From: CAWAMR01 sp963783095
GTDB taxonomy: Bacteria; Planctomycetota; Planctomycetia; Gemmatales; Gemmataceae
Reading direction: 5' to 3'
Assembly (NCBI GenBank): GCA_963783095.1
Contig: CAWAMR010000002.1
Coordinates: 558,001-622,000, forward strand
Length of the DNA: 64,000 nucleotides
Shown: piece after piece, positions 22,922-32,531 of the stretch
Layout: every line of letters starts with the position of its first letter
How positions within the stretch are numbered: position 1 is the first letter of the stretch
Notes under the pieces: generated by a model
Database searches by the model: none
What the model was told of the DNA's origin: nothing
The model's input: only the letters and a program-made list of their open reading frames with translations
Made by a program: the position numbers and the translations under genes

Positions 22922-23643
22922 CTACCTCGTCGTAAACAAACTGTTGCCGCGCGGGTTGATTTGATTTTGTAACTCCAGATTTTTTTCAGCCTTGCCAATC
23001 AAGGCCTCGACCCGCAATAAATCGTTCGGCGAGTAGTTCGCCTTGCTCAAATAGTTGCGCGTCAACTGCTTGGGATCCTGATTCGGCAGGTGCCTCGAGG
23101 AACTCTGAGGCCGAGAACTGTTATTGTTTATGATCGCCTGTTGGGCCAAATCGGAGTGATCGGAATTGTCGCCGGGCACCTGGTTCGCGAAGACTGGGGC
23201 GCTGGTCGAGACCGTTCGCATGCTCTTCTGATTGGTGGCTTCGACGACCATCTTGCTCAGTTCAAAGGTCAGAACCGCAGCCAGTTTTCCCATGTACTTG
23301 CCATCTCTGCCCTCCGGCGGGCAACGGTTCACCAGTCCTTCCGTGATGTAGAGTTCGGTCGAGCCGTTGTGATAGATGCTTACCCCGGGCGAGCCGACCA
23401 CCTTGAACTCCGGACGGAAATTGGGATCGCTATTCGGAGAAACCAGACGCCAATTTCGGGGTTGGCCTCGAATATCTTGCACCATACATCAAAAGCCGTC
23501 GTGCTCGCGGCCTCGTTGGCGGGCGAAAGCTTGACCGGCGTGTTCACCGTTTGCGCGCGTTTCTCGTTGAATAATTCGCCGAAGCAACCCGTGCTCAGAC
23601 TCAGAGCGACCATGAGCATCCCACCCCACACGTGCCGAGTCAT
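22922..23643 (-). CDS. Putative lipoprotein, one frameshift
   Basis: ATG at 23641-23643 starts MTRHVWGGMLMVALSLSTGC, a lipoprotein signal with an LSTGC lipobox. The frame shifts near 23455; the continuation reads VSPNSDPNFRPEF, VVGSPGVSIYHNGSTELYI, EGRDGKYMGKLAAVLTFELS, then an Asn/Ser/Gln-rich linker and a helical end ELQNQINPRGN. The YITEGLVNRCPPEGRDG region is typical of planctomycete envelope lipoproteins of unknown function. It is convergent with the CbiX gene. The product is predicted to be membrane-anchored at the cell envelope. Confidence 0.7.
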
Positions 23644-23684
23644 ACAAACCCCTCCAGGGTAATCCCGAAGCACTTCTGGGCTAA

Positions 23685-23822
23685 ATTCCAAAACCTCAAA
23701 TAACAAATCACAAACAAATTTCAAATCTCAAATTCCAATCGGCGAATGATTCGTTTGATTATTGGTTGTTGGTTGTTGGAATTTGTTTGTGGTTTGGAAT
23801 TTGTTATTTGGATTTTGGAACT
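23685..23822. repeat. AT-rich inverted repeat
   Basis: The left part (23685-23736) and right part (23778-23822) are imperfect reverse complements made of CAAATTCC/GGAATTTG-type words, far more AT-rich than the surroundings. It lies between divergent genes, so it may carry promoters, but none can be named. Confidence 0.55.
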
Positions 23823-23899
23823 TATTTTGAAAGGGCATCTGGCTTTTTTCTCAAGTTTATGGCATGAGGCGGGGACAGTCTCACTCGCGGAGGCAAAGG

Positions 23900-25424
23900 A
23901 TGTGCAAACAAATCGTCGGTGCTCTGGTGGTTGCCGTGGCGGGAGCCTGCTGGATGGTTGCCCAGTATGCGGTGGGACAGCCTGTCGTGGCCCCGATTAA
24001 TGGAAGTTCCATTCCTCCCCTCATCGACCCCGGTGAACAGCGCTTACCTGCTTTGCCCGGCGCTCCACCGGCCAGCTATCTTCCCATGATTCCCGTACGC
24101 GCCCGCTTTCGCACCGGTCGGCACGCTCACCAGCACCTCACCAACGACAGGACCGGCGGCTGGACTCGAAATGCCGATGCCGCCGATCCCACCTCCGCCA
24201 TCGCCGCTGGAAACGCCGAGAACTCAGACCGGCACGACACCCGCGATCAGCGGATTTCCCATTCTTCCGCAAATTCCAGGCTCCCCTCCCACTCCACCGC
24301 TATTCCTGGTGACGAACTCCGTTTCGACAGGTCAGCCCATCGAAACGGAGCCGCAAGGCAATCAGGGGGCTGAAGTGCCGGCCGTTGTGGACCCTGTGAC
24401 TCGTCAACCGGAGCCGGTAATCTGGGGTGGTGCCGATTATCTGTTGTGGTTTGTCCGAAACACGCAAACGCCCAATCTCCTGCAATCATCTGCCGGCTCC
24501 GGCCCGACGACCACGCTCTACCCATCATCGGGTGGTATCAATTACAGCCCGATGTCGGGCGTCAAGGGAACGGTTGGCTTCTGGCTCAACGATATGCAAA
24601 CGCTCGGAGTTGAAACAACCTATTTCGCCTTTGGGGATAACACGCAACTGAACGCCTATCAGGGCGGCAGCAATTACGCCCTCGGGCATCCTTATACCGA
24701 TGCCAACACCGGAAACAGCAGTATCGTGCCTGTCTCAGCACCGGCCGGCCTGATCGGCACGAGCGTGATTCGATCCGGTCTTCAGATCCAGGGCGGCGAC
24801 AGCAGTTTACTGCTCAATCCCGGCGTGCAGATGGGCAACTTCAGCATGTTACTCGGTTTCCGTTACCTCGATTTGGAAGAATACCTCAAAATCAACGATT
24901 CCTCCGCGAGCAGCAGCTCGACTCTCAGCGCTGCCGACTCCTTTACGACCCGGAACCAGTTTCTCGGCGGTCAGACGGGCCTGCGCTATTGCTGGACCGG
25001 TGAAGTTCTCACGTTCACCGTGATCGGCAAAATCGCCTACGGCGCACTGAACGAAACCGTAGGAATTGACGGATCCTCAACCATGACAACCGCTGCGGGT
25101 TCATCGACGCGAAGCGGCGGGATTTACGCGCTCAACTCGAACATCGGCAACTATTCCCAGACAACGATGGCATTCGTTCCCGAGGTCAACGCGAAATTAG
25201 GTTGGCGGATCACACCGTGGGCAACGGCATCGGTAGGATACAACTTTCTGTACATTTCACAGGTCGTCCGGCCCAGCGCACAAATCGACCCGACGATCAA
25301 CCCCGCCAATCTGCCCTTCGGGAGCAGCGGCACGACTTCCACTGCTGCAAGACCGGCTTTCACCTTTCACAACGAGAACTTCTGGATGCAGGGAGTGAAT
25401 ATCGGGATGACCTTTCAGTATTGA
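23900..25424 (+). CDS. BBP7-family outer-membrane beta-barrel protein, one frameshift
   Basis: ATG at 23900 follows GGAGG. A signal peptide (MCKQIVGALVVAVAGACWMV) and a Pro-rich linker are read until about 24095, where a one-base indel moves to the frame carrying PMPPIPPPPSP. The barrel follows: WGGADYLLWFVRNTQTPNLL, VKGTVGFWLNDMQTLGVE, MLLGFRYLDLEEYLKI, LGGQTGLRYCW, AKLGWRITPWATASVGYNFL, and a terminal FWMQGVNIGMTFQY ending in an aromatic residue, as outer-membrane barrels do. BBP7 proteins are planctomycete surface barrels of unknown substrate. Confidence 0.85.
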
Positions 25425-25435
25425 ACCGCATGCCA

Positions 25436-25567
25436 GAGGTCAGAAGTCAGAAGTCAGAAGTCAGAAGTCAGAAGTCAGAAGTCAGATTAGAATAACAGAG
25501 TTGCTGACCTCTGATTTCTGACTTCTGACTTACTTCTGGCTTCTGACCTCTGACCTCTGACCTCTGG
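25436..25567. repeat. Heptamer tandem repeats (CAGAAGT) with inverted partner
   Basis: About five head-to-tail CAGAAGT units (25441-25485) are followed after about 25 nt by reverse-complement units (TCTGACTT, CTCTGAC). They can fold into a long degenerate hairpin. There are no unique spacers, so this is not CRISPR. Confidence 0.75.
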
Positions 25568-25573
25568 CGCACT

Positions 25574-26430
25574 ATGACTCCCACTCATCTCATCATCGGC
25601 TGCGGATACCTCGGTCGGCGGGTCGCTTCGATGTGGCTTGCGCAAGGCAAAAAAGTTGCCGCGCTCACACGCTCCAAAACCGATGAGCTTCGCTCTCAGG
25701 GCATCGAAACCATCTTGGGCGATGTCTTAAATGTGGAATCTCTGAAAGCGCTGCCCAAAGCGAAAACCGTTCTCTATGCGGTGGGAATGGATCGTTCCGC
25801 GGGCCGATCGTTCCGGGAAGTCTACGTTGATGGCTTGAAGAATGTTCTTCAACATCTGCCTGCGCCGGAACGGTTTCTGTACGTCAGTAGTACCGGCGTG
25901 TACGGACAGACGGGCGGTGAAGAAATCGAAGAATCTTCACCGACGGTACCGCTGGAAGATAACGGGAAAACCATCCTTGAAGCAGAAGCAACTCTACACC
26001 AACACCTGCCCGGAGCGATTATACTGCGTTTCGCGGGCATCTATGGTCCTGGGCGAGAGATTCGACGTGCCAATATCGAACGCGGGGAGCTCATTGCCGG
26101 CTATGCCGACAAATGGCTGAACCTGATTCACGTGGAAGATGGGGCCAGAGCATACTCGCAGCAGAAGAGCACGGACGATTGGGGCAAACCTATCTCATCG
26201 CGGACGATGAGCCGGTACGGCGACGAGATTTTTACACGTTGCTGGCCCAGTTGCTCGGAGCGCCGGCACCCAATTTTCAACCCGGTCCTCATCCGGCAGG
26301 TGAAGCGAATCGACGCATTCTGAACCGAAAAATGCGGGAAGAACTAGGTGTCGAGCTGATGTACGCCAGTTATCGGGAAGGCTTGCGCAGGCGCTTTCGG
26401 AATAGTTCCAAGTTCCAAGTTCCAAGTTGA
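25574..26430 (+). CDS. NAD(P)-dependent epimerase/dehydratase (SDR, YeeZ-like), one frameshift
   Basis: An extended-SDR fold: LIIGCGYLGRRVASMWLAQG carries the dinucleotide GxGxxG motif. YVSSTGVYG gives the catalytic Ser/Thr and Tyr region, but the active-site YxxxK appears altered (the usual second Lys is not obvious), as is common in the YeeZ subgroup. LRFAGIYGPGRE, then LIHVEDGA. At about 26150 the frame shifts and resumes ILAAEEHGRLGQTYLIADDE, VRRRDFYTLLAQLLGAP. The last nine residues run into tandem TTCCAAG repeats, so the natural C-terminus may be altered. Confidence 0.8.
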
Positions 26431-26519
26431 AAGCCCGATGGATTGATGGTTTTGAACTTGGAACTTATAACAGCAGTTCCAAGTCTCACTTGGAACTTGG
26501 AACTTGGAACTTGGAACTC
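26402..26519. repeat. Heptamer tandem repeats (TTCCAAG) with inverted partner
   Basis: Three TTCCAAG units at 26403-26427 face reverse-complement units CTTGGAA (two copies near 26455, four near 26490-26518). The array supplies the end of the epimerase gene and lies just upstream of the RluA gene. Confidence 0.75.
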
Positions 26520-26525
26520 TAAGCC

Positions 26526-27224
26526 GTGTCCTTTGCCGATATTCTGGACATCCTCTACGAAGACAATCACTGCATCGCCGTCAACAAGCCGGTCGGCTGG
26601 CCCAGCGCACACTTTGACGGCATTCACGAAACCATCGATCGGCTCGTCAAAAGCTATCTCAAAGAAAAGTACAAGAAGCCTGGCAACGTTTTTCTGGGCG
26701 TGGTGCATCGGCTCGACAAGCCGGTTTCCGGGGTCTTGTTGTTCGCGCGCACCAGCAAGGCCGCAGCGCGACTGTCCGAGCAATTCCGCGAAAATGCCAT
26801 CGAAAAGGTTTACTGGGCCGTGGTCGAGGGAGAAATTGCCCAACCCTGGGGCACTCTGGAAGACTGGCTTCGGAAAGATGAGGCCACCCGGCGCGTGGAA
26901 GTGCTGGAAGAAGGGGGCCAGGGCAGCAAGTCGGCGGTGTTGCACTTTCAGAACCACTGCACCCATGCGGGCTTGAGCTTTCTCGAAGTCAGACCCCAAA
27001 CCGGACGAACCCATCAGTTGCGCGTGCAACTTTCGCATCATGGGCATCCGATTTATGGCGATGCCAAGTATGGGTCGCCGCACAAGTTCGGCAACAGCAT
27101 CGGCTTGCATGCGCCCGCGCTGACGTTTCTGCACCCGATCCGCCTGGAGCCGATCACGCTGGTTGCCGAAGTTCCTCGGCCCTGGCGCGGCAGGTTTGCG
27201 TATTTGTTGAACGGCAAGAAATGA
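26526..27224 (+). CDS. RluA-family pseudouridine synthase
   Basis: 232 aa with GTG start at 26526. The RluA catalytic motif VVHRLDKPVSGVLLFART contains the essential Asp (near residue 65). Other landmarks are YEDNHCIAVNKPVGWPSA, EVRPQTGRTHQLRVQLSHHG and HPIYGDAKYGS. No N-terminal S4 domain is present. It isomerises uridine to pseudouridine in rRNA or tRNA; the target cannot be told from sequence. The upstream 100 nt are tandem repeat, so its promoter lies within or before them. Confidence 0.9.
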   Translation: MSFADILDILYEDNHCIAVNKPVGWPSAHFDGIHETIDRLVKSYLKEKYKKPGNVFLGVVHRLDKPVSGVLLFARTSKAAARLSEQFRENAIEKVYWAVVEGEIAQPWGTLEDWLRKDEATRRVEVLEEGGQGSKSAVLHFQNHCTHAGLSFLEVRPQTGRTHQLRVQLSHHGHPIYGDAKYGSPHKFGNSIGLHAPALTFLHPIRLEPITLVAEVPRPWRGRFAYLLNGKK

Positions 27225-27232
27225 TTTGCAAA

Positions 27233-30001
27233 TCACTGTTCGTGAAACGGCTTCTTCTGTTCGTAGAGCTTGAGCCGTTTCTCCATTTCCGCGCGATCTT
27301 CCGCGTCCAAAGACTTGTCCGCGCAAGCCCTTTTTTGAGCGGTCACTGCTTTGTCGAATTCTCCGGATTCGGCATAAGCGGCAGCGAGCGCTGCGTGGTA
27401 ATTCCAGTCCGCATCCTTGCCGGCGAATTCGACCGCTTGGAGTGCCATCTCGACCGCTTTTTTCCCGTCGCGGTATTTGGCATCGCTCGCCGTGGCTCGG
27501 AATTTCGCATTATCGCGTAAAATCCAAGGCTGTTTTGAATCCAATTCCAGCGCCTGCTTGAAATCCCGAGCGGCCTGCTCGAAGCTTTTTCGTTTGGCCA
27601 AGGCATTCGCACGGCTGCCGAAAGAAAAGCCGTTCTTTGGATCACGACGAATAGCCTCGTCAAAGTCCTTGACGGCTCGGTCGTATTCCTTCTTTTCGAG
27701 ATAAGCGTTGCCTCGATAGTTGTAAGCGTGCATCTGTTTTGGATCGATTCGCATAGCCTCTTCAAAATCCTTGATAGCTCGATCATAATCCTTCTTCGAA
27801 TAATAGGCGAGGCCGCGATTGTAGTAAGCCGGCAGATGCTTTGGATCGAGTCGGATGGCATCATCGTAGTCCGAGATAGCCCGATCGTAGTCTGTCTTAC
27901 GCGCATAGGCATGTCCTCGATCGTGGTAGATAATCGCATTCTTCGGATCGAGTCGGATGGCATCATCGTAGTCCGCGATAGCCCGGTCGTAGTCTTTCTT
28001 TTCCGCATAGAGGTAGGCGCGAGCGTGGTGGAATATCGCATTCTTCGGATCGAGTCGGATGGCCTCACCGTAGTCCGAGATAGCCCGGTCGTAATCCTGT
28101 TTTTGTGAATGGGCGAAGGCACGATTGCTAAAGCTGGCCACATCTTTTGGATCGAGGCGAATGGCCTCGTCGAGGTCTTTGATCACCCGATCGTAATCCC
28201 GTTTTTCAGCATAAGCGAAAGCCCGACTGCTATATCGGGTTGCATCCTTTGGTTCGAGTCGAATGGCCTCGTCGAAATCCTTGATGGCCCGATCATAGTC
28301 CTTCTTTTCGAAATAGAGGTAGCCACGATTGCTGAAGCTGGTCACATTTTTTGGATCGAGTCGGATGGCCTCGTTAAGATCCTTAATCGCCCGATCGTAG
28401 TCTTTCTTGTTGAGATAGACATAACCGCGACTGCCGTAGCACTTTGAATTCGTCGGATCAAGTCGGATGGCCTCGTCGAAGTCCTTGATGGCTCGGTCGT
28501 AGTCTTGCTTCTTTTCTGAATAGACTATGCCCCGATTGTGGTAAGCCATGCTGTGCTTCGGATCGATTCTCATGGCCTTGTCGAAGTCCTTAATGGCCCG
28601 ATCGTACTCATTTTTCTCGGAATAGGCGTTGCCGCGATTGTTGTAAGCCAGCACAAACTTTGGATCGAGTTGAATGGCCTTATTATAGTCCTCGATAGCC
28701 CGGTCGTAGTCTTTCTTACATGCATAAGCATAGCCCCGACTGTTATGCGCCATCGCATTCTGCGGATCGAGTCGGATGACCTCGCCGTAATCTTTGATCG
28801 CCCGATCGTAGTCCTTCTTCTTTTCGGAATTGACTAAGCCTCGATTATTGTAAGCGTAGATATGTTTTGGATCGAGTCGGATGGCCTCGTCGAATTCCTT
28901 AATGGCCCGATCGAATTCATTTTTCTCGGAATAGGCGTTGCCGCGATTGTTGTAAGCGAGCACAAACTTTGGATCGAGTCGAATAGCCTCGTCGTAGTCC
29001 TTGATGGCCCGGTCATAGTCTTTCTTGTTTGCGTAAGCGAAGCCCCGATCGTTATGCGCCATCGCATCCTTTGGATCGAGTCGGATGGCCTCCCCGTAGT
29101 CTTTGATCGCCCGGTCGTAATCCCGTTTTTCAGCATAAACGAAAGCCCGACTGCTATACCTGGTTGCATCCTTTGGTTCGAGTCGAATAGCCTCGCCGTA
29201 ATCCTTGATGGCCCGATCATAGTCCTTCTTTTCGAAACAGGCATAGCCGCGATTGTTGTAAGCCCTCGCGATCTTCGGATCAAGGCGGATGGTCTCGTCA
29301 AAGTCCTTGATGGCCCGGTCATAATCCTTCTTGATTAGATAGGCGTAGCCGCGATTGAGGTAACAAGACACATCCTTCGGATCGAGTCGAATGCCGTCGC
29401 TGAAGTCCTTGATGGCGCGGTCGTAGTCTTTCTTTTGCAGATAGGCACCCCCTCGAATCTGGTAGAACACTGCACACTTCGGGTCGAGTCGAATAGCCTC
29501 GTCGAAGTCTTTGATGGCCCGATCGTATTCTTGCCGGTAAGTGTAGGCAGTGCCGCGCCCAGAATGCGCGGCGGCGTCCTTGGGATCGAGCCGAATACAT
29601 TCATCGAAATCTTTGATTGCCGAGTCTGCCGCCAATTTTACCAGTTCAAACAAGCCATGCATCCCCAGAGTGAAGGGGTCTTTAGGATTGGCATAGAACC
29701 GCTTGTACCACAAAGAAAAACCCAGCACATCGAACGGCGACAGGAATTCGTCCTTGTCGGCCCACCCTTCGCGGTGCCCATCGAAGATGCGCAACCGACC
29801 ATCTTGCTCGTCCCGTACCTCGTAACTATAGGCGACACGCATAGGGACGGAGACTCGCTTTCCATCGCCTTTACGGTCGCCAAACTCGATCTTGGCAGGG
29901 TGCTTTTTCGGCATCACCCAGAGGCCCTTCCAGGAGTCTTCCGCAAGCGACAACGCCGAAAAGACCGAGCAGGCCAGCACGAGGGTCAGGAGCGAACGCA
30001 T
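27233..30001 (-). CDS. Secreted TPR protein with about 20 near-identical TPR repeats
   Basis: 922 aa. A signal peptide (MRSLLTLVLACSVFSALSLA) is followed by an SH3-like region of about 100 aa (WKGLWVMPKKHPAKIEFGD). About 20 tandem 34-residue TPRs with consensus DRAIKDFDEAIRLDPK then YNNRGYAYxxKKDY run from residue about 127 to 810, and a divergent helical end follows. Two repeats have 35 residues (KKKDY, KKQDY). Repeats are also near identical in DNA, forming a 102-bp tandem array from about 27.64 to 29.63 kb, so unequal crossing-over or assembly collapse is likely. It probably acts as an envelope protein-protein scaffold. Confidence 0.9.
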   Translation of the reverse strand: MRSLLTLVLACSVFSALSLAEDSWKGLWVMPKKHPAKIEFGDRKGDGKRVSVPMRVAYSYEVRDEQDGRLRIFDGHREGWADKDEFLSPFDVLGFSLWYKRFYANPKDPFTLGMHGLFELVKLAADSAIKDFDECIRLDPKDAAAHSGRGTAYTYRQEYDRAIKDFDEAIRLDPKCAVFYQIRGGAYLQKKDYDRAIKDFSDGIRLDPKDVSCYLNRGYAYLIKKDYDRAIKDFDETIRLDPKIARAYNNRGYACFEKKDYDRAIKDYGEAIRLEPKDATRYSSRAFVYAEKRDYDRAIKDYGEAIRLDPKDAMAHNDRGFAYANKKDYDRAIKDYDEAIRLDPKFVLAYNNRGNAYSEKNEFDRAIKEFDEAIRLDPKHIYAYNNRGLVNSEKKKDYDRAIKDYGEVIRLDPQNAMAHNSRGYAYACKKDYDRAIEDYNKAIQLDPKFVLAYNNRGNAYSEKNEYDRAIKDFDKAMRIDPKHSMAYHNRGIVYSEKKQDYDRAIKDFDEAIRLDPTNSKCYGSRGYVYLNKKDYDRAIKDLNEAIRLDPKNVTSFSNRGYLYFEKKDYDRAIKDFDEAIRLEPKDATRYSSRAFAYAEKRDYDRVIKDLDEAIRLDPKDVASFSNRAFAHSQKQDYDRAISDYGEAIRLDPKNAIFHHARAYLYAEKKDYDRAIADYDDAIRLDPKNAIIYHDRGHAYARKTDYDRAISDYDDAIRLDPKHLPAYYNRGLAYYSKKDYDRAIKDFEEAMRIDPKQMHAYNYRGNAYLEKKEYDRAVKDFDEAIRRDPKNGFSFGSRANALAKRKSFEQAARDFKQALELDSKQPWILRDNAKFRATASDAKYRDGKKAVEMALQAVEFAGKDADWNYHAALAAAYAESGEFDKAVTAQKRACADKSLDAEDRAEMEKRLKLYEQKKPFHEQ

Positions 30002-30151
30002 TTTATTCCTCTTGAAGAGTCGTTCCGAGATTTTGAGAAAGGAATGTTGATAAAATCATAACCGTTACACTCTCGGATGCAAGCAAATTGATGAACGGCA
30101 AGAAATGACTTGTTATGGGCGCAGAGGCTGGATTGGCAGGAGGATTTTGCC

Positions 30152-30438
30152 ATGAATTCTCCTGAAATCTCGTCGTTGCCCGACTATACTACCAATTGGA
30201 GTCGAAATATCCAAACACCCAACGTATTTACCTCTATTATCACGAGTACCGGCGTGACGGTGGTGAGTCTCGACCTGTCTCGGCACCGTTTGCTGGAATC
30301 GCCTAATGGCGGAGCATACAAAGGGCGCGAGAATCAACGCGCGGCAAGCACAAGAAGAAGTTGGCGCACGAGCAACGGGAACAAAGACGTGCGCAAGAGC
30401 GGGCAAAAAAGGGACACAAGAAACGGCGAAGACAATGA
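30152..30438 (+). CDS. Small basic-tailed protein of unknown function, probable frameshift
   Basis: ATG at 30152 follows a strong AGGAGG. The frame reads MNSPEISSLPDYTTNWSRN and IITSTGVTVVSLDLSRHRLL to about 30330. A second frame then gives a highly basic helix GKHKKKLAHEQREQRRAQER, AKKGHKKRRRQ, with stop TGA at 30436-30438 overlapping the next ATG (ATGA). I infer one gene with a one-base shift and a nucleic-acid-binding-like tail. It could equally be two short genes; no homolog is recognised. Confidence 0.4.
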
Positions 30439-31094
30439 CCAATACTGAACTAATCGAGAATCGTTTCAAAAAAGAGAACTGGGAAGGTGCAAGGGCGATA
30501 CTGCGCTCAGAACTTCGGAAATCTCCGCGCGATCATTGGTTGTTGACAAGACTCGCCATGACTTATTACGAACAAAGGAACTATGCAAGGGCGCTGCATT
30601 TTTCGAGATTAGCTCATGAAGAAGAACCGGATTGCCCGCTAGTCTTATGGGACTTGGCATGTGCATTGAACGCAACTGGTCAGATCAAAGAGTCGTTGGA
30701 TATTTTTAGAAAACTGTTTGATAAAGGCGCCTATTCGATAGCTGCCGACAAACACGGAGAGGGGGTTCAGTGGGCACGTTCTCTCGTCGCTGATTGTGCA
30801 TATCGGATAGCCATCTGTTATCAGCAACTAAAGGATTATTCAGAAGCTATGAAATGGATTCAAATCCATATTTCCAAGCGATACAAACATGGGGTGCGTA
30901 GTATATACACCGAAGAAGAGGTTAATCAACGGGCAACAAAAATTGCAACTATTCAACATGAAATCAAGGCTGTTCAAAACTCGGCTACAACTGGTACGTC
31001 GGAAACAAATCTAGAGCGTCTAGTTTCCAATTATTCTAACGCGATTCGTGGCGTTCCAGTCGTCAAGTCGTTAACTAGTTCGCCTACTTTGTAA
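30435..31094 (+). CDS. Cytoplasmic TPR-containing protein
   Basis: The start at MTNTELIENRFKKENWEGAR (30435) is chosen because it overlaps the stop of the preceding small gene and begins the first TPR helix; an upstream in-frame ATG at 30306 would add a low-complexity segment. About 220 aa with TPR-like helices: WEGARAILRSELRKSPRDHW, MTYYEQRNYARALHFSRLA, DLACALNATGQIKESLDIF, AICYQQLKDYSEAMKWI. There is no signal peptide. Its 3' end overlaps the convergent gene by 11 nt. The function is unknown. Confidence 0.65.
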   Translation: MTNTELIENRFKKENWEGARAILRSELRKSPRDHWLLTRLAMTYYEQRNYARALHFSRLAHEEEPDCPLVLWDLACALNATGQIKESLDIFRKLFDKGAYSIAADKHGEGVQWARSLVADCAYRIAICYQQLKDYSEAMKWIQIHISKRYKHGVRSIYTEEEVNQRATKIATIQHEIKAVQNSATTGTSETNLERLVSNYSNAIRGVPVVKSLTSSPTL

Positions 31095-31593
31095 GGATCG
31101 CACTTGATGATGGTTCACGAACTCGCTCAAATCTTACATCAAAAGGACAACGCGTTCTTAGTTCATCGTCAAGATATACACTTATCCAATATCTTCCTTC
31201 TTTAGTAAAAGCTAACACTGATTTTACAGCAAGAGAAAATCCTGGCCCTTTTCCATTACTAGCTTTCTCGCTGAACGTCCAATTCTGACGTAATTCCGGC
31301 ATTATTTCTTTGCCGCCGTCATCCATCGCTGTAACTGTAATCGCGCACTTCCCGCTAAATGTTCCAGCCCTAATGGACACAAATACAAAGGTTTGATAAA
31401 GCAGCGGACCAAGAAGGTCGAGATTGACATTTATTGGAATCTCGAATTTTATCAAATCAACAACTCTAATCAACGTGCTTACCTGATCTTCTTGTTTTAT
31501 TACATTCTCGCAGAGTACAGCTGCAATGACGTATGGGCCACCCACGACGCTCTTTACCCTCTGCTGTTTTTTGGGTTTCTTGGCCATTTTCAT
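31084..31593 (-). CDS. Hypothetical protein (possibly DUF6941-like)
   Basis: 169 aa with a Lys-rich start (MKMAKKPKKQQRVK). GGPYVIAAVLCENVIKQEDQ and VSTLIRVVDLIKFEIP follow, then beta-rich segments (TFVFVSIRAGTFSGKCAITV, YWISVYLDDELRTRCPFDV). The pattern CEN/D-V then a beta sandwich recalls small proteins of the DUF6941 type, but I am not certain. There is no transmembrane segment. It lies between tmk and the TPR gene in a relatively AT-rich stretch, possibly horizontally acquired. Confidence 0.6.
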   Translation of the reverse strand: MKMAKKPKKQQRVKSVVGGPYVIAAVLCENVIKQEDQVSTLIRVVDLIKFEIPINVNLDLLGPLLYQTFVFVSIRAGTFSGKCAITVTAMDDGGKEIMPELRQNWTFSEKASNGKGPGFSLAVKSVLAFTKEGRYWISVYLDDELRTRCPFDVRFERVREPSSSAILTK

Positions 31594-31687
31594 TCCCGCA
31601 AATAAGACGCAGGCGAACTACTTTAATCGTTCTTGTGCCTGTTATTTTATGGAAAACGGCCGCCGGCAGCGCTATAGTCGGTTCCGT

Positions 31688-32299
31688 CTACAGCAGCCTT
31701 TCGATTTCCTTGCGCAGCCTATCCTGGATCTCGTCGACACTTGCCGATGCGTCGATGATCCGGAAACGATCCGGTCGGCACTGGGCCTCCGACAAATACC
31801 CCCGTCGCAAACGCTCTCGATATTCGGCATCGCGCGACTCCATCCGATCCGGATCGCGACCTCGCCGACGCACGGCCTCTTCGATCGGCAAATCGAGAAC
31901 GAACGTCATCGAGGGCAGCAGGTCATTCGTCGAGAAATAGCCGACCTTCCAGAGCTCGGCCGGGTCGAGTCCCCCCGCATGTCCTTGATAGACCACGTTC
32001 GCCAGGACAAAACGATCGGAAATGACCGTTTTACCGGATTCCAGTGCAGGCCGAATGATGCGCGCCACCAACTCGGCCCGGCTCGCCATGAAGAGTAATG
32101 CTTCCGCGCGCAGGGAAATGTCTTCGCTTTTGTCGAGCAGGATCGAGCGCAACTTGCTGCCCAGCGCTGTCCCGCCGGGATCGTTGCACAGGATCGCCGG
32201 AGTGCCGCGCAAGTTGAGCCAATCGACGAGCATCCGGCACTGTGTCGATTTGCCGGTGCCGTCGATGCCGTCCAGCGACAGCAACAATCCTCGATCCAT
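31688..32299 (-). CDS. tmk: Thymidylate kinase
   Basis: 203 aa. P-loop LDGIDGTGKSTQ near residue 10, then DPGGTALGSKLRSILL (the DPGGT/EPGGT motif), LLFMASRAELV, ISDRFVLANVVYQGHAGG (DRF/Y motif) and a lid region VRRRGRDPDRMESRD. It makes dTDP from dTMP for DNA synthesis. ATG at 32297-32299 overlaps by one base the stop of the upstream lipoyl-like gene (TGATG). A GTG one codon earlier is less likely. It is the last gene of the lipB-lipA operon. Confidence 0.92.
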   Translation of the reverse strand: MDRGLLLSLDGIDGTGKSTQCRMLVDWLNLRGTPAILCNDPGGTALGSKLRSILLDKSEDISLRAEALLFMASRAELVARIIRPALESGKTVISDRFVLANVVYQGHAGGLDPAELWKVGYFSTNDLLPSMTFVLDLPIEEAVRRRGRDPDRMESRDAEYRERLRRGYLSEAQCRPDRFRIIDASASVDEIQDRLRKEIERLL

Positions 32300-32531
32300 C
32301 ACGATTCCTCGATGAACCCCAGGGTTTGTCCGGGAAAGACCGGATCATTCACGAAGACACAGCGCTCCACCAGCTTGCCGCAAGCAGGGGCAGAGAGGTC
32401 GAAAATTGCCGGGCCGGCCAGTATTTCCAAAAGTCGATCGCCCGCGTCCACGACACCGCCCTGCTCCACGAACCAAACGCTCAGCGTCCGCGCGGCACGC
32501 CGAGATCAGGCATGAGAATGGGAATTCGCAT
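32299..32531 (-). CDS. Small lipoyl/biotinyl-like domain protein, one frameshift
   Basis: Not visible as one open frame: ATG 32529-32531 encodes MRIPILMPDLGVPRG; after a one-base shift near 32490 it continues SVWFVEQGGVVDAGDRLLEI, LAGPAIFDLSAPACGKLVER, then VFPGQTLGFIEES and TGA 32299-32301. This is a complete barrel-sandwich hybrid of about 77 aa as in E2 lipoyl domains, but the hairpin position of the modifiable Lys (normally DKA/DKV) reads GPAIF, with no Lys. It overlaps the lipA 3' end by 26 nt and tmk by 1 nt. It could bind lipoyl enzymes without being lipoylated. Confidence 0.65.

Noticed and set aside
25436..25567. Short direct repeats as a CRISPR array
   Set aside because: 7-bp units in direct contact without spacers; simple tandem repeat.
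27640..29630. Regular about 102-bp repeats that could be taken for a CRISPR-like array
   Set aside because: They are coding TPR units with no unique spacers and no cas genes nearby.
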